Position numbers and translations under genes: made by a program
Shown: positions 18,297 through 26,399 of the stretch, one piece after another
How the letters are laid out: each line of letters opens with the position of its first letter
How positions within the stretch are numbered: the stretch's first letter is position 1
Notes under the pieces: generated by a model
The model's database searches: none
What the model was told of the DNA's origin: nothing
Seen by the model: only the letters and a program-made list of their open reading frames with translations
NCBI GenBank assembly: GCA_014360495.1
Contig: JACIXR010000010.1
Coordinates: 1-64,000 of the forward strand
Direction of reading: 5' to 3'
DNA: 64,000 bases
Source: a bacterium
GTDB taxonomy: Bacteria > Armatimonadota > JACIXR01

Positions 18297-19481
18297 TCAA
18301 CCTCCTTTCAATCCCTTATGCCGGATTGTAATTTCCTCGGCAAGCCTCTCAAGGGATTGGAAATCCTCCTCCTTGGGGTAACCCTTAGCGAGAACGGGAG
18401 GAAGGAACTCCACTTTCAGGTTGGATAAAATCTCCTTTATCTTTTCCGCGGTTTTTCCTCCCCAGCTATAAGAGCCGATTAATCCAACATATTTGAGCTT
18501 TGGACGGAGGGCGGAGACGAGATAAGCGGCGTAAATTGCGTTTGGATGGGGACTGCCCAAAACTGTTGGCGTTGCCAGGACGAGGGTAGCGGGGTCAACG
18601 AGAGCCATAGCGAGGGCTCCGATATCGGAATTGGTCAGCTCAAATACCTTCACTCCTATTCCTTTTTCAATTAGTTTATCTACGAGAAATTTTGTCATGG
18701 CTTCCGTTGAACCGTGCATGGATATGTGAGCGACAACGACTTCGTCCTTAACTTCATCGGAAACCCAATCCTCGTAAACCTTTATGATGAAGTCGGGCTC
18801 GGCGTAAATTGGGCCATGGCTGGGAGCAATCATATCCAGCTCTAACATCCTCACCTTTTCCAGGTGTCCCTTTATCAAATTTCTGAAGGGCATCATAATC
18901 TCGGCATAATAACGCTTTGCTGAGAGGTGGACCTCGTCTTTTTTCACTGCAAAGAGGTCGCTCGTCGCCAGATGCGAGCCGAAGAGGTCGCAAGGAAAGA
19001 GTATTTTATCCTCAACGAGATATGTGAGCATTGTATCGGGCCAATGGACCCAGGGAGCGTGGATGAATTTCAGGTTTTTATCGCCGAGGGAAACACTTTC
19101 TCCATCTCCAACTGTTAAGAAAACCTCGTCTTCTAATAAGAGCAAGTCCTTCAATATATCCTTTGCCTTTGGAGTGCTTATCACTTTCGCCATAGGAAAT
19201 CTATTGAGAACGGCGGGAATTGAGCCGGAATGGTCTTGCTCGGCGTGGTTGGCGATTAAATAATCTATCTTTTCTACATTTAGCTTCTCCAAATTTTTGA
19301 AGAGCTCATCTTCCTTTGAGGGGTCAACCGTGTCTATAAGAGCTGTTTTCTCGTTGCCTTTGATTAAATAAGCATTGTAACTCGTTCCCTCTGGTAAGGG
19401 AATGAGGGAGTCAAATAGCCTCCTATCCCAATCAATCGCTCCCACATACCAAATGTTTTCCTTTATCTTCCCGAGAGGCAC
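18297..19481 (-). CDS. FprA family A-type flavoprotein (O2/NO reductase)
   Basis: A 394-residue cytoplasmic flavodiiron protein. The N-terminal metallo-beta-lactamase-like domain carries the diiron ligand motif HAEQDHSG near residue 79 and further ligands around HAPWVHWPD near 136. A C-terminal flavodoxin domain (about 250-390) binds FMN, with ISMHGSTEAM at its phosphate loop. Such proteins reduce O2 to water or NO to N2O with electrons from rubredoxin, and a rubredoxin gene lies 1.3 kb upstream in the same operon. The start is GTG with AGGAGG upstream. The neighbouring Hcp, rubredoxin and flavin reductase support an oxygen/nitrosative defence role in an anaerobe. Confidence 0.95.
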   Translation of the reverse strand: MPLGKIKENIWYVGAIDWDRRLFDSLIPLPEGTSYNAYLIKGNEKTALIDTVDPSKEDELFKNLEKLNVEKIDYLIANHAEQDHSGSIPAVLNRFPMAKVISTPKAKDILKDLLLLEDEVFLTVGDGESVSLGDKNLKFIHAPWVHWPDTMLTYLVEDKILFPCDLFGSHLATSDLFAVKKDEVHLSAKRYYAEIMMPFRNLIKGHLEKVRMLELDMIAPSHGPIYAEPDFIIKVYEDWVSDEVKDEVVVAHISMHGSTEAMTKFLVDKLIEKGIGVKVFELTNSDIGALAMALVDPATLVLATPTVLGSPHPNAIYAAYLVSALRPKLKYVGLIGSYSWGGKTAEKIKEILSNLKVEFLPPVLAKGYPKEEDFQSLERLAEEITIRHKGLKGG

Positions 19482-19494
19482 TCCAGTTCACCTC

Positions 19495-20802
19495 CTATGA
19501 TTTCAGGATTTGTTGTATGTCTTCCTCTGGCTCTCCTATCAATTTTATTTTGTATTCATCTACTAGCACCTTCAGAATATCCTCATTGACCCAAGCAGGC
19601 AGAATAGGTCCCAAATAGATGCCCTTGATGCCGAGATAGAGGAGGCTCCATAGGATAGCCACAGCTTTCTGCTCCATCCAAGAGAGGACGAGAGTGAGGG
19701 GAAGCTCGCTTAGGCTTAACCCAAGGAGATTAGCGAGAGCTTCCGCGATTTCAATCGCTACGATGGCGTCGTTGCATTGTCCCAAATCCAAAAGGCGAGG
19801 AATTCCCTCAATATCGCCCAATTGTAGGTCGTTTATGCGGAATTTCCCGCAAGCCAAAGTGAGTACGATAGTATCCTTCGGAAGCCTTTGAACGAATTCT
19901 CTATAATACTCCGCTTTCTTCAAAGGGGAATCGCACCCTCCAACCAGGAAGAAATGCCTTATCTTTCCCTCATTGATCAATTGCTTCAACTTATCAGCTA
20001 AGGTGAGAATCACCGATTTTGAGAACCCTGTGGTGAGAACGACATCTCCCTTTTCATCCTCTAAATCCGGAAGCGATTTAGCTTTCTCTATGACCGGAGA
20101 GAAATCGTAGCCTTCAATATAGGGGACATCGGGAAGACGAGCTGGTCCAGTAGTGAACATCCTCTCTTTGTAAGCTTCCGTTGGTATGAGAACGCAGTTG
20201 GAGGTTCCCAATATCGCCACGGGATACTTCGCGAACAGTTGGCGTTGGTCAAACCAAGCTTTCCCGAGATTGCCAGCAAGATGAGGGAATTTATTCAACA
20301 CCGGATAGCCGTGTGCGGGTAAAAGCTCTGAGTGCGTATAGACATTTATACCCGTACCTTCTGTTTGCTTTAAGAGCTCGTGGAGGGCTTTTAGTCCGTG
20401 ACCGGTGGCGATGATTCCCTTGCCCTTGCGAGTGCCAGTTTGAACTTCCCTTGGCTGGGGTTCGCCGAATGTCTCAATATGAGCCCTCTTCAGAAGTCTC
20501 ATGGTTCGTATGTTCATTTCACCCACTTTTAGGGCGTAAGAGACGAGGGATTGAGCATTGAAGTTCACATTTGTTAAGGTGGTATAAAGGGCTTCCTCCA
20601 TAAAGGCGTCTATTTCGGGGTCAGAATAACCGAGCTCCCTCGCGTGGTAAAGATATGCGCTGATTCCCTTTAAAGCGAAGAGCATATTGTCCTGCAAGCG
20701 AGCTACAGTGGGGCTTTTACCGCAAACACCTCTCTTTGTGCAGGCGATTCCACCTGCAACCTGTGAACACTGATAACAAAACATGTCAAAACCTTCTGTC
20801 AT
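19495..20802 (-). CDS. hcp: Hybrid cluster protein / hydroxylamine reductase, short form
   Basis: A 435-residue protein. The N-terminal motif [19 protein letters not shown] gives Cys-x2-Cys-x8-Cys-x5-Cys for the cubane cluster. Later [19 protein letters not shown] and LACGKFR supply hybrid-cluster ligands, and [14 protein letters not shown]... type C-terminal elements are conserved. It is about 110 residues shorter than the 540-550 residue class I/II enzymes, as in class III proteins of thermophiles and archaea that lack one helical bundle. The family reduces hydroxylamine and acts as an NO reductase or S-nitrosylase. The ATG follows AAGGAGG, 10 bases after the rubredoxin stop. Its electron donor is probably that rubredoxin or a ferredoxin. 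Confidence 0.94.
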   Translation of the reverse strand: MTEGFDMFCYQCSQVAGGIACTKRGVCGKSPTVARLQDNMLFALKGISAYLYHARELGYSDPEIDAFMEEALYTTLTNVNFNAQSLVSYALKVGEMNIRTMRLLKRAHIETFGEPQPREVQTGTRKGKGIIATGHGLKALHELLKQTEGTGINVYTHSELLPAHGYPVLNKFPHLAGNLGKAWFDQRQLFAKYPVAILGTSNCVLIPTEAYKERMFTTGPARLPDVPYIEGYDFSPVIEKAKSLPDLEDEKGDVVLTTGFSKSVILTLADKLKQLINEGKIRHFFLVGGCDSPLKKAEYYREFVQRLPKDTIVLTLACGKFRINDLQLGDIEGIPRLLDLGQCNDAIVAIEIAEALANLLGLSLSELPLTLVLSWMEQKAVAILWSLLYLGIKGIYLGPILPAWVNEDILKVLVDEYKIKLIGEPEEDIQQILKS

Positions 20803-20812
20803 AAAAACCTCC

Positions 20813-20974
20813 TTAATCCGCTAACTCAAAAGCGGATTTATCTGCCCCGCACACGGGGCATACCCAATCGTCGGGAAGCTCTTCAAAGGGAGTTCCCGGC
20901 TCAATCCCCGATTGAGGGTCGCCCTCATTGGGGTCATAAACATAACCACAGACTGAGCAAACGTACTTCTTCAT
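20813..20974 (-). CDS. Rubredoxin
   Basis: A 53-residue protein starting [19 protein letters not shown] and ending with [15 protein letters not shown]. It contains the two Cys-x2-Cys-Gly knuckles that bind one iron, and the conserved aromatic residues of rubredoxins. It is a small cytoplasmic one-electron carrier. AAAGGAGG precedes the ATG by 7 bases. It lies between hcp and the flavin reductase gene, with fprA downstream, so it is the obvious electron donor for the FprA flavoprotein. Identity is certain from the motif spacing and length. Confidence 0.97.
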   Translation of the reverse strand: MKKYVCSVCGYVYDPNEGDPQSGIEPGTPFEELPDDWVCPVCGADKSAFELAD

Positions 20975-20989
20975 TTGTAAAACCTCCTT

Positions 20990-21508
20990 TTAAGATGTTT
21001 TATGATAAGTGGGAGATGCCTCTGACACCTTCCACTTCTTCACTTGTTGATAATAGGCATAGGTTAAAGGTTCGCCTTCCTTTAGAACATCCGCATTTAA
21101 GATTTCCCCTATGAAGAGCGTGTGACTTCCCACATCCACTACCTGCACGACTTCGCATTCAATATAGGCGAGGGCATAATCTGTGGGGATGGGGAGCCCT
21201 CTTTCAGTGAGGAAATAATTTATTCCCTCAAACTTGTCTACTTCTCTACCACTGCGGAAGCCGAATCTTCCGATGTATGTCAGAGGGGTTTCCTTTTCCA
21301 GAATCACAACGGAGAACTTGCCGCTCTCCTTTATCATATCGTGGGTGAGGTTCTTCTTGTTGCTGCTCAGGGCAAGAAGTTGAGGCTCACTTGCCACCTG
21401 ACATACAGCATCGGCTATTTGACCATTAAGCTTTTCGCCCAATCTAGCCCCTATCACATACAATCCGTAGCTTATGAGTGTTAATGCTTTCTCGTTCATC
21501 TTAGCCAA
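20990..21508 (-). CDS. Flavin reductase family protein (Hrb/NAD(P)H:rubredoxin reductase-like)
   Basis: A 172-residue FMN-binding split-barrel protein. ALTLISYGLYVIGAR at the start, LALSSNKKNLTHDMIKESG near 48, SVVILEKETP and FGFRSGREVDKF near 82 match the flavin reductase domain found in high-molecular-weight rubredoxin (Hrb) of acetogens, which passes NADH electrons to FprA. Here that domain is a separate gene and rubredoxin is encoded just downstream. TTG at 21508 with GGAG 7 bases upstream is the likely start and overlaps the NIL-ferredoxin gene by 8 bases; ATG at 21499 is the alternative. Confidence 0.88.
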   Translation of the reverse strand: MAKMNEKALTLISYGLYVIGARLGEKLNGQIADAVCQVASEPQLLALSSNKKNLTHDMIKESGKFSVVILEKETPLTYIGRFGFRSGREVDKFEGINYFLTERGLPIPTDYALAYIECEVVQVVDVGSHTLFIGEILNADVLKEGEPLTYAYYQQVKKWKVSEASPTYHKTS

Positions 21509-21905
21509 GCGTTATCTCCATAGCCCTAAATGGGCATATATCAACACATACCTCACAGGCGACGCATTTCTCAGGGGAGAAGATGACGCGCCGCTCTTCA
21601 TCAAAGTGAAGCGCGCCTGTGGGGCAGTGGACAACACAAGCTCCACAATGGGTGCATAGCTCTTCCCTCATCACGATATCCTGACTCAGGGGTTGAACCT
21701 TTACCCCTTTTTCCTCAAGATATCTCAAACCTTTCTGAAAATTCCTTTCCTCTCCCTCTATCTCAAGGACCATCAAGCCCTCGCTATCTGGCGTTATATC
21801 CGCCCTCAGAATGTTAAAAACGAGGTTGTAATCCTTTATCAGCTTGTAGACAACAGGTTGGTCTACGAGCAAGGGAGGGAATCTCAAGACCAATCTCGCC
21901 TTCAT
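21501..21905 (-). CDS. NIL domain plus 2[4Fe-4S] ferredoxin
   Basis: A 134-residue protein. Residues 1-75 form a NIL domain (RLVLRFPPLLVDQPVVYKL, then LEIEGEERNF), and residues 80-130 hold two 4Fe-4S motifs: CTHCGACVVHCPTGA and CVACEVCVDICPFRA. This pair is the partner of the DUF39 protein in the homocysteine-forming system first described in Methanosarcina (MA1821-MA1822 type), where it is thought to supply electrons for sulfur transfer onto aspartate semialdehyde. The DUF39 gene lies 16 bases upstream on the same strand. GAGGTG precedes the ATG. Confidence 0.92.
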   Translation of the reverse strand: MKARLVLRFPPLLVDQPVVYKLIKDYNLVFNILRADITPDSEGLMVLEIEGEERNFQKGLRYLEEKGVKVQPLSQDIVMREELCTHCGACVVHCPTGALHFDEERRVIFSPEKCVACEVCVDICPFRAMEITLG

Positions 21906-21921
21906 TACTCATCACCTCGCT

Positions 21922-23136
21922 TCATATCTCCTCTATAAGAGGTTTTCTAATCTCACAGGGCTTCATCTTCATACCGCTTTCCGGACCCGGTAGTCTCTCA
22001 ACTGGCTGAGTGAGGAAGAATTTTCCCTCTTTAATCCAATTTTTCAGAATCGTGGCTATCTGCCTCGCCTTGTAATAGCTTGAGAGCGATGCTGTGGGGA
22101 CTTTCTTTCCCAATACCTCAATCTCCCCGCTCTTCAGCTGGGCATAGGTAACCTCAGCGAGGATTTCACTTTTTCTATTAGGATAGGCATTGCTGTAATC
22201 CACAACGGGAGCGGTTATCTCCTCGTCGCTCGCAGCTGCTCTGCGGAAAATCTCCTCGTTCAAAATAGGAATCGGTATTCCCACTCCCACAGCAAGACTA
22301 ACCCCATAGCCCCTTATGCTTGCGCCCCTAATCCATTCTGGGCTCATTTGCTTTAAATCGCCTATAAGGGCAAGAGTTCCGGCGGAAACTTTCGGTATCC
22401 CGAGCTCATTTCTCGGAACTGCGGGGCTATGTTGGGTTCCCCACCAGGCTACATAGCCAATCCCTCCTCCCAAGAAGATGCGTGTGCCGATACCAATCGT
22501 TTCATATAGGGGGTCTTTGAGGAGGGGACTCAACTGTCCAGCAGAGCAGTAGTTGGCGTTCCCCAAATTTGGCTTCAAAACGCCCATATAGGTATAAATA
22601 GTCCTGTTTGATAGGTTAACCGCGACATTGTAGTTTTGGTAAGCGTTGCGAGGATTCAACAAGATAGCTTCATTTACCGTTTTCAAGTTTATATAAGTTT
22701 CCAGTTCTTTCCTTGGATAACAATCTGTTCCGTAACTCTCGGCATAAAGAAGAACATCTTTTCCCCTCAGCAAGTCCTCAATAACATGCCCTCCCCCATA
22801 TTTGAATTCTCCGGGGTATTCGGTATTAGCTGGGTCGTTCTCGGGGATCGCGGTAGCTCCCAAATAGATATCCACGGCAGCGAGTCCACCATAGGCGGGA
22901 ACATCGTTAAGCCAAGCTCTCGTTATCTTGATGCGAGGAGCGGTATGCCCGAGATTTATCAGGACACCTGAGGAGCACATAGGACCAAATGTCCCCGTCG
23001 TTACGACATCAACTTTTTCCGCTGCTTTCGCATATCCCTCTTCCTTAGCTAACTCTATTACCTCCTCAGCTGTGAGGACGACAACTTTTCCCTTCCTTAT
23101 CTTCTCGTTTATCTCCTCAATCGTTCGTTCTCTCAA
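21922..23136 (-). CDS. DUF39 homocysteine biosynthesis protein
   Basis: A 404-residue cytoplasmic protein of the DUF39/HcyBio family (L-aspartate semialdehyde sulfurtransferase type). TTGTFGPMCSSGVLINLGH near residue 46 and GGGIGYVAWWGTQHSP near 224 are hallmark stretches; Cys54, Cys136 (GTDCYP) and the Cys in NANYCSAGQLSP are candidate sulfur carriers. No CBS domains are present. With the NIL-ferredoxin it converts aspartate semialdehyde and sulfide to homocysteine in methanogens and many anaerobes. The start is TTG with AAGGAGG 9 bases upstream. The cysteine synthase gene ends 29 bases away, so a single operon makes cysteine and homocysteine. Confidence 0.92.
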   Translation of the reverse strand: MRERTIEEINEKIRKGKVVVLTAEEVIELAKEEGYAKAAEKVDVVTTGTFGPMCSSGVLINLGHTAPRIKITRAWLNDVPAYGGLAAVDIYLGATAIPENDPANTEYPGEFKYGGGHVIEDLLRGKDVLLYAESYGTDCYPRKELETYINLKTVNEAILLNPRNAYQNYNVAVNLSNRTIYTYMGVLKPNLGNANYCSAGQLSPLLKDPLYETIGIGTRIFLGGGIGYVAWWGTQHSPAVPRNELGIPKVSAGTLALIGDLKQMSPEWIRGASIRGYGVSLAVGVGIPIPILNEEIFRRAAASDEEITAPVVDYSNAYPNRKSEILAEVTYAQLKSGEIEVLGKKVPTASLSSYYKARQIATILKNWIKEGKFFLTQPVERLPGPESGMKMKPCEIRKPLIEEI

Positions 23137-23165
23137 CTCTTATCGCCTCCTTCCAAACTGTTCTT

Positions 23166-24095
23166 TCATTCAAAAAGACCTTCAACTGAAAGATATCGCT
23201 CGCCAGTATCGGGGAAGATAACGACTATTAATTTCCCCTTGTTCTCTTCCCTCTTCGCTACCCTTAGCGCAGCAGTGCAGGCTGCTCCTGAAGAAATCCC
23301 GCAAAAAATTCCTTCCTCCTTAGCAAGACGCCTAGTCATCTCATAAGCCTCCTCGTCTTCAATGGACATGATTTCGTCTATATAATCAAGATTTAACACC
23401 TTGGGAATGAATCCTGCCCCTATGCCCTGTATCTTATGGGGACCGGGACAACCACCTGAGAGAACGGGAGAACCCGCCGGCTCAACTCCAATGATTTTTA
23501 AGGACGGCTTTAACCCACCGCCCTTTATGTATTCCCCTATTCCCGTGAGGGTGCCTCCTGTGCCTACCCCTCCAACCACTATATCCACCTTCCCATTCGT
23601 ATCCTCCCATATCTCCCTCGCCGTGGTTTCTTTATGGATTTCAGGATTAGCTGGATTGGCAAATTGGTCGGGAATAAAAGCCTTGGGATAGCGCTGAGCG
23701 AGCTCATAAGCTTTCTCTACAGCTCCCTTCATCCCTAATTCCCCTGGAGTAAGAACGACATCCGCACCCAGCGCCTTCAATATCTTAACTCTTTCCGCCG
23801 ACATCGTCTCAGGCATGGTGATTATTAGCTTATAACCTCTTGAGGCACATACCCAGGCAAGAGCTATTGCGGTGTTACCGCTACTCGGCTCTATGACAAC
23901 TGTATCCTTATCAAGAATCCCTCTTAGCTCTGCGTCCCTTATCATAGAAACGCCTATACGGTCCTTAACGCTTCCGCAGGGATTGAAGAACTCCAGCTTT
24001 GCGACAATCTCCGCCTTCGCTCCCATCGCGACCCTTCTCAAACGAACGAGGGGAGTGTTACCTACCAATTCTGTCATATCATTGGCAACTCGCAA
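23166..24095 (-). CDS. cysK: Cysteine synthase (O-acetylserine sulfhydrylase), TTG start
   Basis: About 309 residues. [11 protein letters not shown] at the N-terminus, the PLP lysine motif [19 protein letters not shown] and [13 protein letters not shown] are canonical CysK motifs. It makes cysteine from O-acetylserine and sulfide in the cytoplasm. The frame is open back to a TTG at 24155, but that region contains a good promoter (TTGACT, 17 bases, TATACT), so the true start must be downstream. TTG at 24095 has AAAGGAGG ten bases before it and gives the usual CysK N-terminus. ATG at 24077 is a less likely alternative. It is the first gene of the minus-strand redox/sulfur block and is transcribed away from an Rrf2 regulator. 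Confidence 0.95.
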   Translation of the reverse strand: MRVANDMTELVGNTPLVRLRRVAMGAKAEIVAKLEFFNPCGSVKDRIGVSMIRDAELRGILDKDTVVIEPSSGNTAIALAWVCASRGYKLIITMPETMSAERVKILKALGADVVLTPGELGMKGAVEKAYELAQRYPKAFIPDQFANPANPEIHKETTAREIWEDTNGKVDIVVGGVGTGGTLTGIGEYIKGGGLKPSLKIIGVEPAGSPVLSGGCPGPHKIQGIGAGFIPKVLNLDYIDEIMSIEDEEAYEMTRRLAKEEGIFCGISSGAACTAALRVAKREENKGKLIVVIFPDTGERYLSVEGLFE

Positions 24096-24126
24096 AAGGA
24101 AATCGCCTCCTTTTGTCTTATTATGA

Positions 24127-24155
24127 AGTATACCCGAAAAGAGAAATTTAGTCAA
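24127..24155 (-). promoter_or_regulatory. cysK promoter
   Basis: Minus-strand TTGACT (24155-24150), 17-base spacer, TATACT (24132-24127). It predicts a start near 24120 and a 25-base leader to the TTG codon with AAAGGAGG. It lies inside the longest open frame of cysK and therefore decides the start. Confidence 0.75.
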
Positions 24156-24192
24156 TATAAATTCAAAAAAATAATGACAAATTATTGACTAA
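24148..24192. promoter_or_regulatory. Perfect inverted repeat spanning both divergent -35 boxes
   Basis: TTAGTCAATA (24148-24157) and TATTGACTAA (24183-24192) are exact reverse complements around a 25-base AT-rich centre. Each arm contains the -35 hexamer TTGACT of one divergent promoter. It is a strong candidate operator for the adjacent Rrf2 protein, though the symmetry could partly reflect two identical -35 boxes. Confidence 0.55.
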
Positions 24193-24212
24193 AAAAGTTG
24201 ATATTATATAAT
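24185..24212 (+). promoter_or_regulatory. Promoter of the Rrf2-sulfurtransferase operon
   Basis: Plus-strand TTGACT (24185-24190), 16-base spacer and a perfect TATAAT (24207-24212). The predicted start is near 24219, 14 bases before the ATG, leaving room for the GAGGTG RBS. Its -35 hexamer is identical to that of the divergent cysK promoter. Confidence 0.75.
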
Positions 24213-24232
24213 AGTAAATGAGGTGAAAGATT

Positions 24233-24700
24233 ATGCCGCTTAGATTGAACACTATGGTGAGATATGCAGTTCGTATTATGCTCAGCCTTGCCTCAAGGTG
24301 GCAGGGAAGCTATATCTCGGCGAATGTCATCGCGAAGGAGCAGGAGATATCCGTGGATTATGCCGAGCAAATCCTGAGGAAATTGAGGTTGGGCAAACTT
24401 GTAGAGAGCAACAGGGGTCCTGAGGGAGGCTTCAAGTTGACAAAACCTCCCTCCGAAATAAGCTTGATGGATATAGTAATTGCTATGCAGGGGAGGGTTC
24501 ATTTGATTAGATGTCTTGAGCCAAACGGGGAGAAACACTGTCATCGTGCCCCAAATTGTTCAGCAAGGATAATGTGGCAGAAATTAGGAGAAAAGGTGGC
24601 GGATTTCCTCTCTAACAACACACTTGAGGATGTGTTGAAGGAAGCGAGAGAACTCTTACCAAAGGATACCCCTCCTCACTCCTACCCCTATGTCATATGA
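24233..24700 (+). CDS. Rrf2 family transcriptional regulator with three cysteines
   Basis: A 155-residue regulator. The N-terminal winged helix (RYAVRIMLSLA near residue 10, ISVDYAEQILRKLRLGKLV near 39, GPEGGFKLTK near 62) matches Rrf2/IscR/CymR proteins. Cys94, Cys103 and Cys109 lie in the loop where IscR and NsrR bind a 2Fe-2S or 4Fe-4S cluster, so it probably senses iron-sulfur status, NO or cysteine supply. It is divergent from cysK with a symmetric AT-rich element between them and overlaps the LarE-like gene by 11 bases. Autoregulation and control of both operons is the simplest model (inference). Confidence 0.93.
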   Translation: MPLRLNTMVRYAVRIMLSLASRWQGSYISANVIAKEQEISVDYAEQILRKLRLGKLVESNRGPEGGFKLTKPPSEISLMDIVIAMQGRVHLIRCLEPNGEKHCHRAPNCSARIMWQKLGEKVADFLSNNTLEDVLKEARELLPKDTPPHSYPYVI

Positions 24701-25487
24701 GAAGCTGAGGGAAATAATCGGGAATATGAGAAAAGTTATGATAGCCTTTTCGGGAGGAGTTGACAGCGGAACGCTTCTCGCGGTCGCCATTGAGGTTCTT
24801 GGGAGGGAGAATGTTGTGGCAGGAACGATTAAATCGCCTCTTGAGAGCGAGGAAGACCTCAAGCAAGCCAAGGCGTTGTGTGAAAAGCTTGGAGTGGAAC
24901 AAGTCATAGTCCAGGAGGATATATCTTTTTTATCCCATAATTCACCAGACCGCTGCTACATATGTAAGAGGATGACTTATAAAAGACTTTGGGAGGAGGC
25001 GAGGAAAAGAGGGATAGATTTTCTCCTTGATGGGACGAATGCAGACGATTTCTCAGATTACCGTCCCGGCTTGAGGGCAAAGGAGGAGCTCGGAGTAAGG
25101 AGTCCCCTGGCTGAGGCGGGAATGAAGAAGGAAGATGTCAGGGAGCTTGCAAAGGAGCTCGGGCTCCCCATTTGGGATAAGCCATCTTCCCCTTGTCTCG
25201 CAACTCGCATACCCTTTGGGGAAAGGATTACCTTGGAAAAGCTGAAAATGATAGAAAACGCTGAGCGATTCATAAAATCTCTTGGTGTAAGTGATGTTAG
25301 GGTGAGGTGCCATATGGAGGGTGAGTTGGCAAGGATAGAGGTGAGGGAAGAGGAGATGGAGAAGATTTGGAATAATAGGAAGCAAATAGGGGAGATGCTT
25401 TCCAAGATAGGCTTTAGGTATATAGCTTTGGATTTGCGTGGTTATAGAATGGGAAGTCTAAATCCAGAAGGAGTAGACAAAGGGTAG
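24690..25487 (+). CDS. LarE-like ATP-dependent sulfurtransferase
   Basis: A 265-residue PP-loop ATPase. The P-loop SGGVDS is at 21-26, with DGTNADDFSDYRPG near 114 and KPSSPCLATRIPFGE near 164, as in LarE/TIGR00268 proteins. LarE supplies sulfur to the nickel-pincer cofactor of lactate racemase. Cys89, Cys92 and Cys169 give the three-cysteine pattern of cluster-carrying LarE enzymes, which pass on sulfide through a 4Fe-4S cluster rather than destroying a cysteine. No larB, larC or larA is nearby, and it sits among cysteine, thiazole and tRNA sulfur genes. A different sulfur acceptor is therefore possible. The start overlaps the end of the Rrf2 gene. Confidence 0.85.
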   Translation: MSYEKLREIIGNMRKVMIAFSGGVDSGTLLAVAIEVLGRENVVAGTIKSPLESEEDLKQAKALCEKLGVEQVIVQEDISFLSHNSPDRCYICKRMTYKRLWEEARKRGIDFLLDGTNADDFSDYRPGLRAKEELGVRSPLAEAGMKKEDVRELAKELGLPIWDKPSSPCLATRIPFGERITLEKLKMIENAERFIKSLGVSDVRVRCHMEGELARIEVREEEMEKIWNNRKQIGEMLSKIGFRYIALDLRGYRMGSLNPEGVDKG

Positions 25488-25613
25488 AATGAAAGGGATA
25501 AAATCGTTAATTTGGACGTTTCAAAACTTGTTCCTGTGGGAAGGAATTAAGTTTGCCTTCTCGCAGTTCTGAATTAAAATGGAAAATTAAATTTATGAAA
25601 GGAGGAAGGAACT

Positions 25614-26399
25614 ATGCAGGAAAGGATTTTCAGCAGTGTATCGGAAAAGGAGATAACTCGCGCAATAGTGGAGAGCTTCGCCCAGATGCTCTCGCAATAT
25701 GCAGAGAGCGATGTCATTATCGTTGGAGGCGGACCGAGTGGCCTGGTTGCGGGAAGGGAAATAGCTAAGGCAGGATATAAGGTTTTAATCGTTGAGAGAA
25801 ACAATTACTTGGGTGGAGGGTTTTGGATGGGTGGTTACTTGATGAATAAGGTAACCGTGAGGGCTCCGGGGCAGAAGGAGCTTGAGGAGCTGGGAGTTAA
25901 ATGCGAGGAGGTTGCCCCGGGATTGTTTATCGCTGATGGACCCTGGGCTTGTTCAGCGCTCATCCATTCCGCTTGCCAAGCGGGAGCGAAGATATTGAAT
26001 ATGACTTCCTTTGATGATGTAGTCATCAGGGATGGGAGGGTGGCTGGGGCTGTGATAAATTGGACACCGGTGCAATATCTTCCGAGACTACTTACTTGTG
26101 TTGACCCTATTGCCCTTGAATCCAGAGTTGTTATAGATGCAACTGGGCACGATGCCGTCGTTGTGAAGAAATTGGAGGAAAGAGGGCTATTAAAAGCAGG
26201 CATCTACGGGGCTATGTGGGTTGAGCAATCGGAGGACCTCATAGTTGAGAGAACCGGTGAGGTCTATCCGGGCTTGATAGCTGTGGGTATGGCTGTGTCC
26301 ACCACACATAGCCTCCCGAGGATGGGACCAACCTTTGGGGCTATGCTTGTCTCCGGAAAGAAAGGAGCAGAGATAGCGCTCAAACTCCTGAAAGGTTGA
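25614..26399 (+). CDS. thi4: Thi4 thiamine thiazole synthase with active-site cysteine
   Basis: A 261-residue flavoprotein-like enzyme. The dinucleotide-binding motif [19 protein letters not shown] is near residue 36, followed by [38 protein letters not shown] and [12 protein letters not shown]. It makes the thiazole of thiamine from NAD, glycine and sulfur. Archaeal sulfide-using enzymes have His before VDP at the sulfur-donor position; this protein has Cys162 (TCVDP, codon 26097-26099), like the suicidal yeast enzyme. RBS AAAGGAGG precedes the ATG. The stop overlaps the next gene by 4 bases. No TPP riboswitch was seen in the 126-base leader region. Confidence 0.94.
   Translation: MQERIFSSVSEKEITRAIVESFAQMLSQYAESDVIIVGGGPSGLVAGREIAKAGYKVLIVERNNYLGGGFWMGGYLMNKVTVRAPGQKELEELGVKCEEVAPGLFIADGPWACSALIHSACQAGAKILNMTSFDDVVIRDGRVAGAVINWTPVQYLPRLLTCVDPIALESRVVIDATGHDAVVVKKLEERGLLKAGIYGAMWVEQSEDLIVERTGEVYPGLIAVGMAVSTTHSLPRMGPTFGAMLVSGKKGAEIALKLLKG

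Noticed and set aside
24096-24155. cysK start at TTG 24155
   Set aside because: The interval contains a near-consensus promoter and has no family similarity; a good RBS lies before TTG 24095.
25488-25613. TPP riboswitch upstream of thi4
   Set aside because: I could not find the CTGAGA and related conserved elements of a thi-box; only a weak promoter-like TTGCCT-16-TAAAAT is visible.
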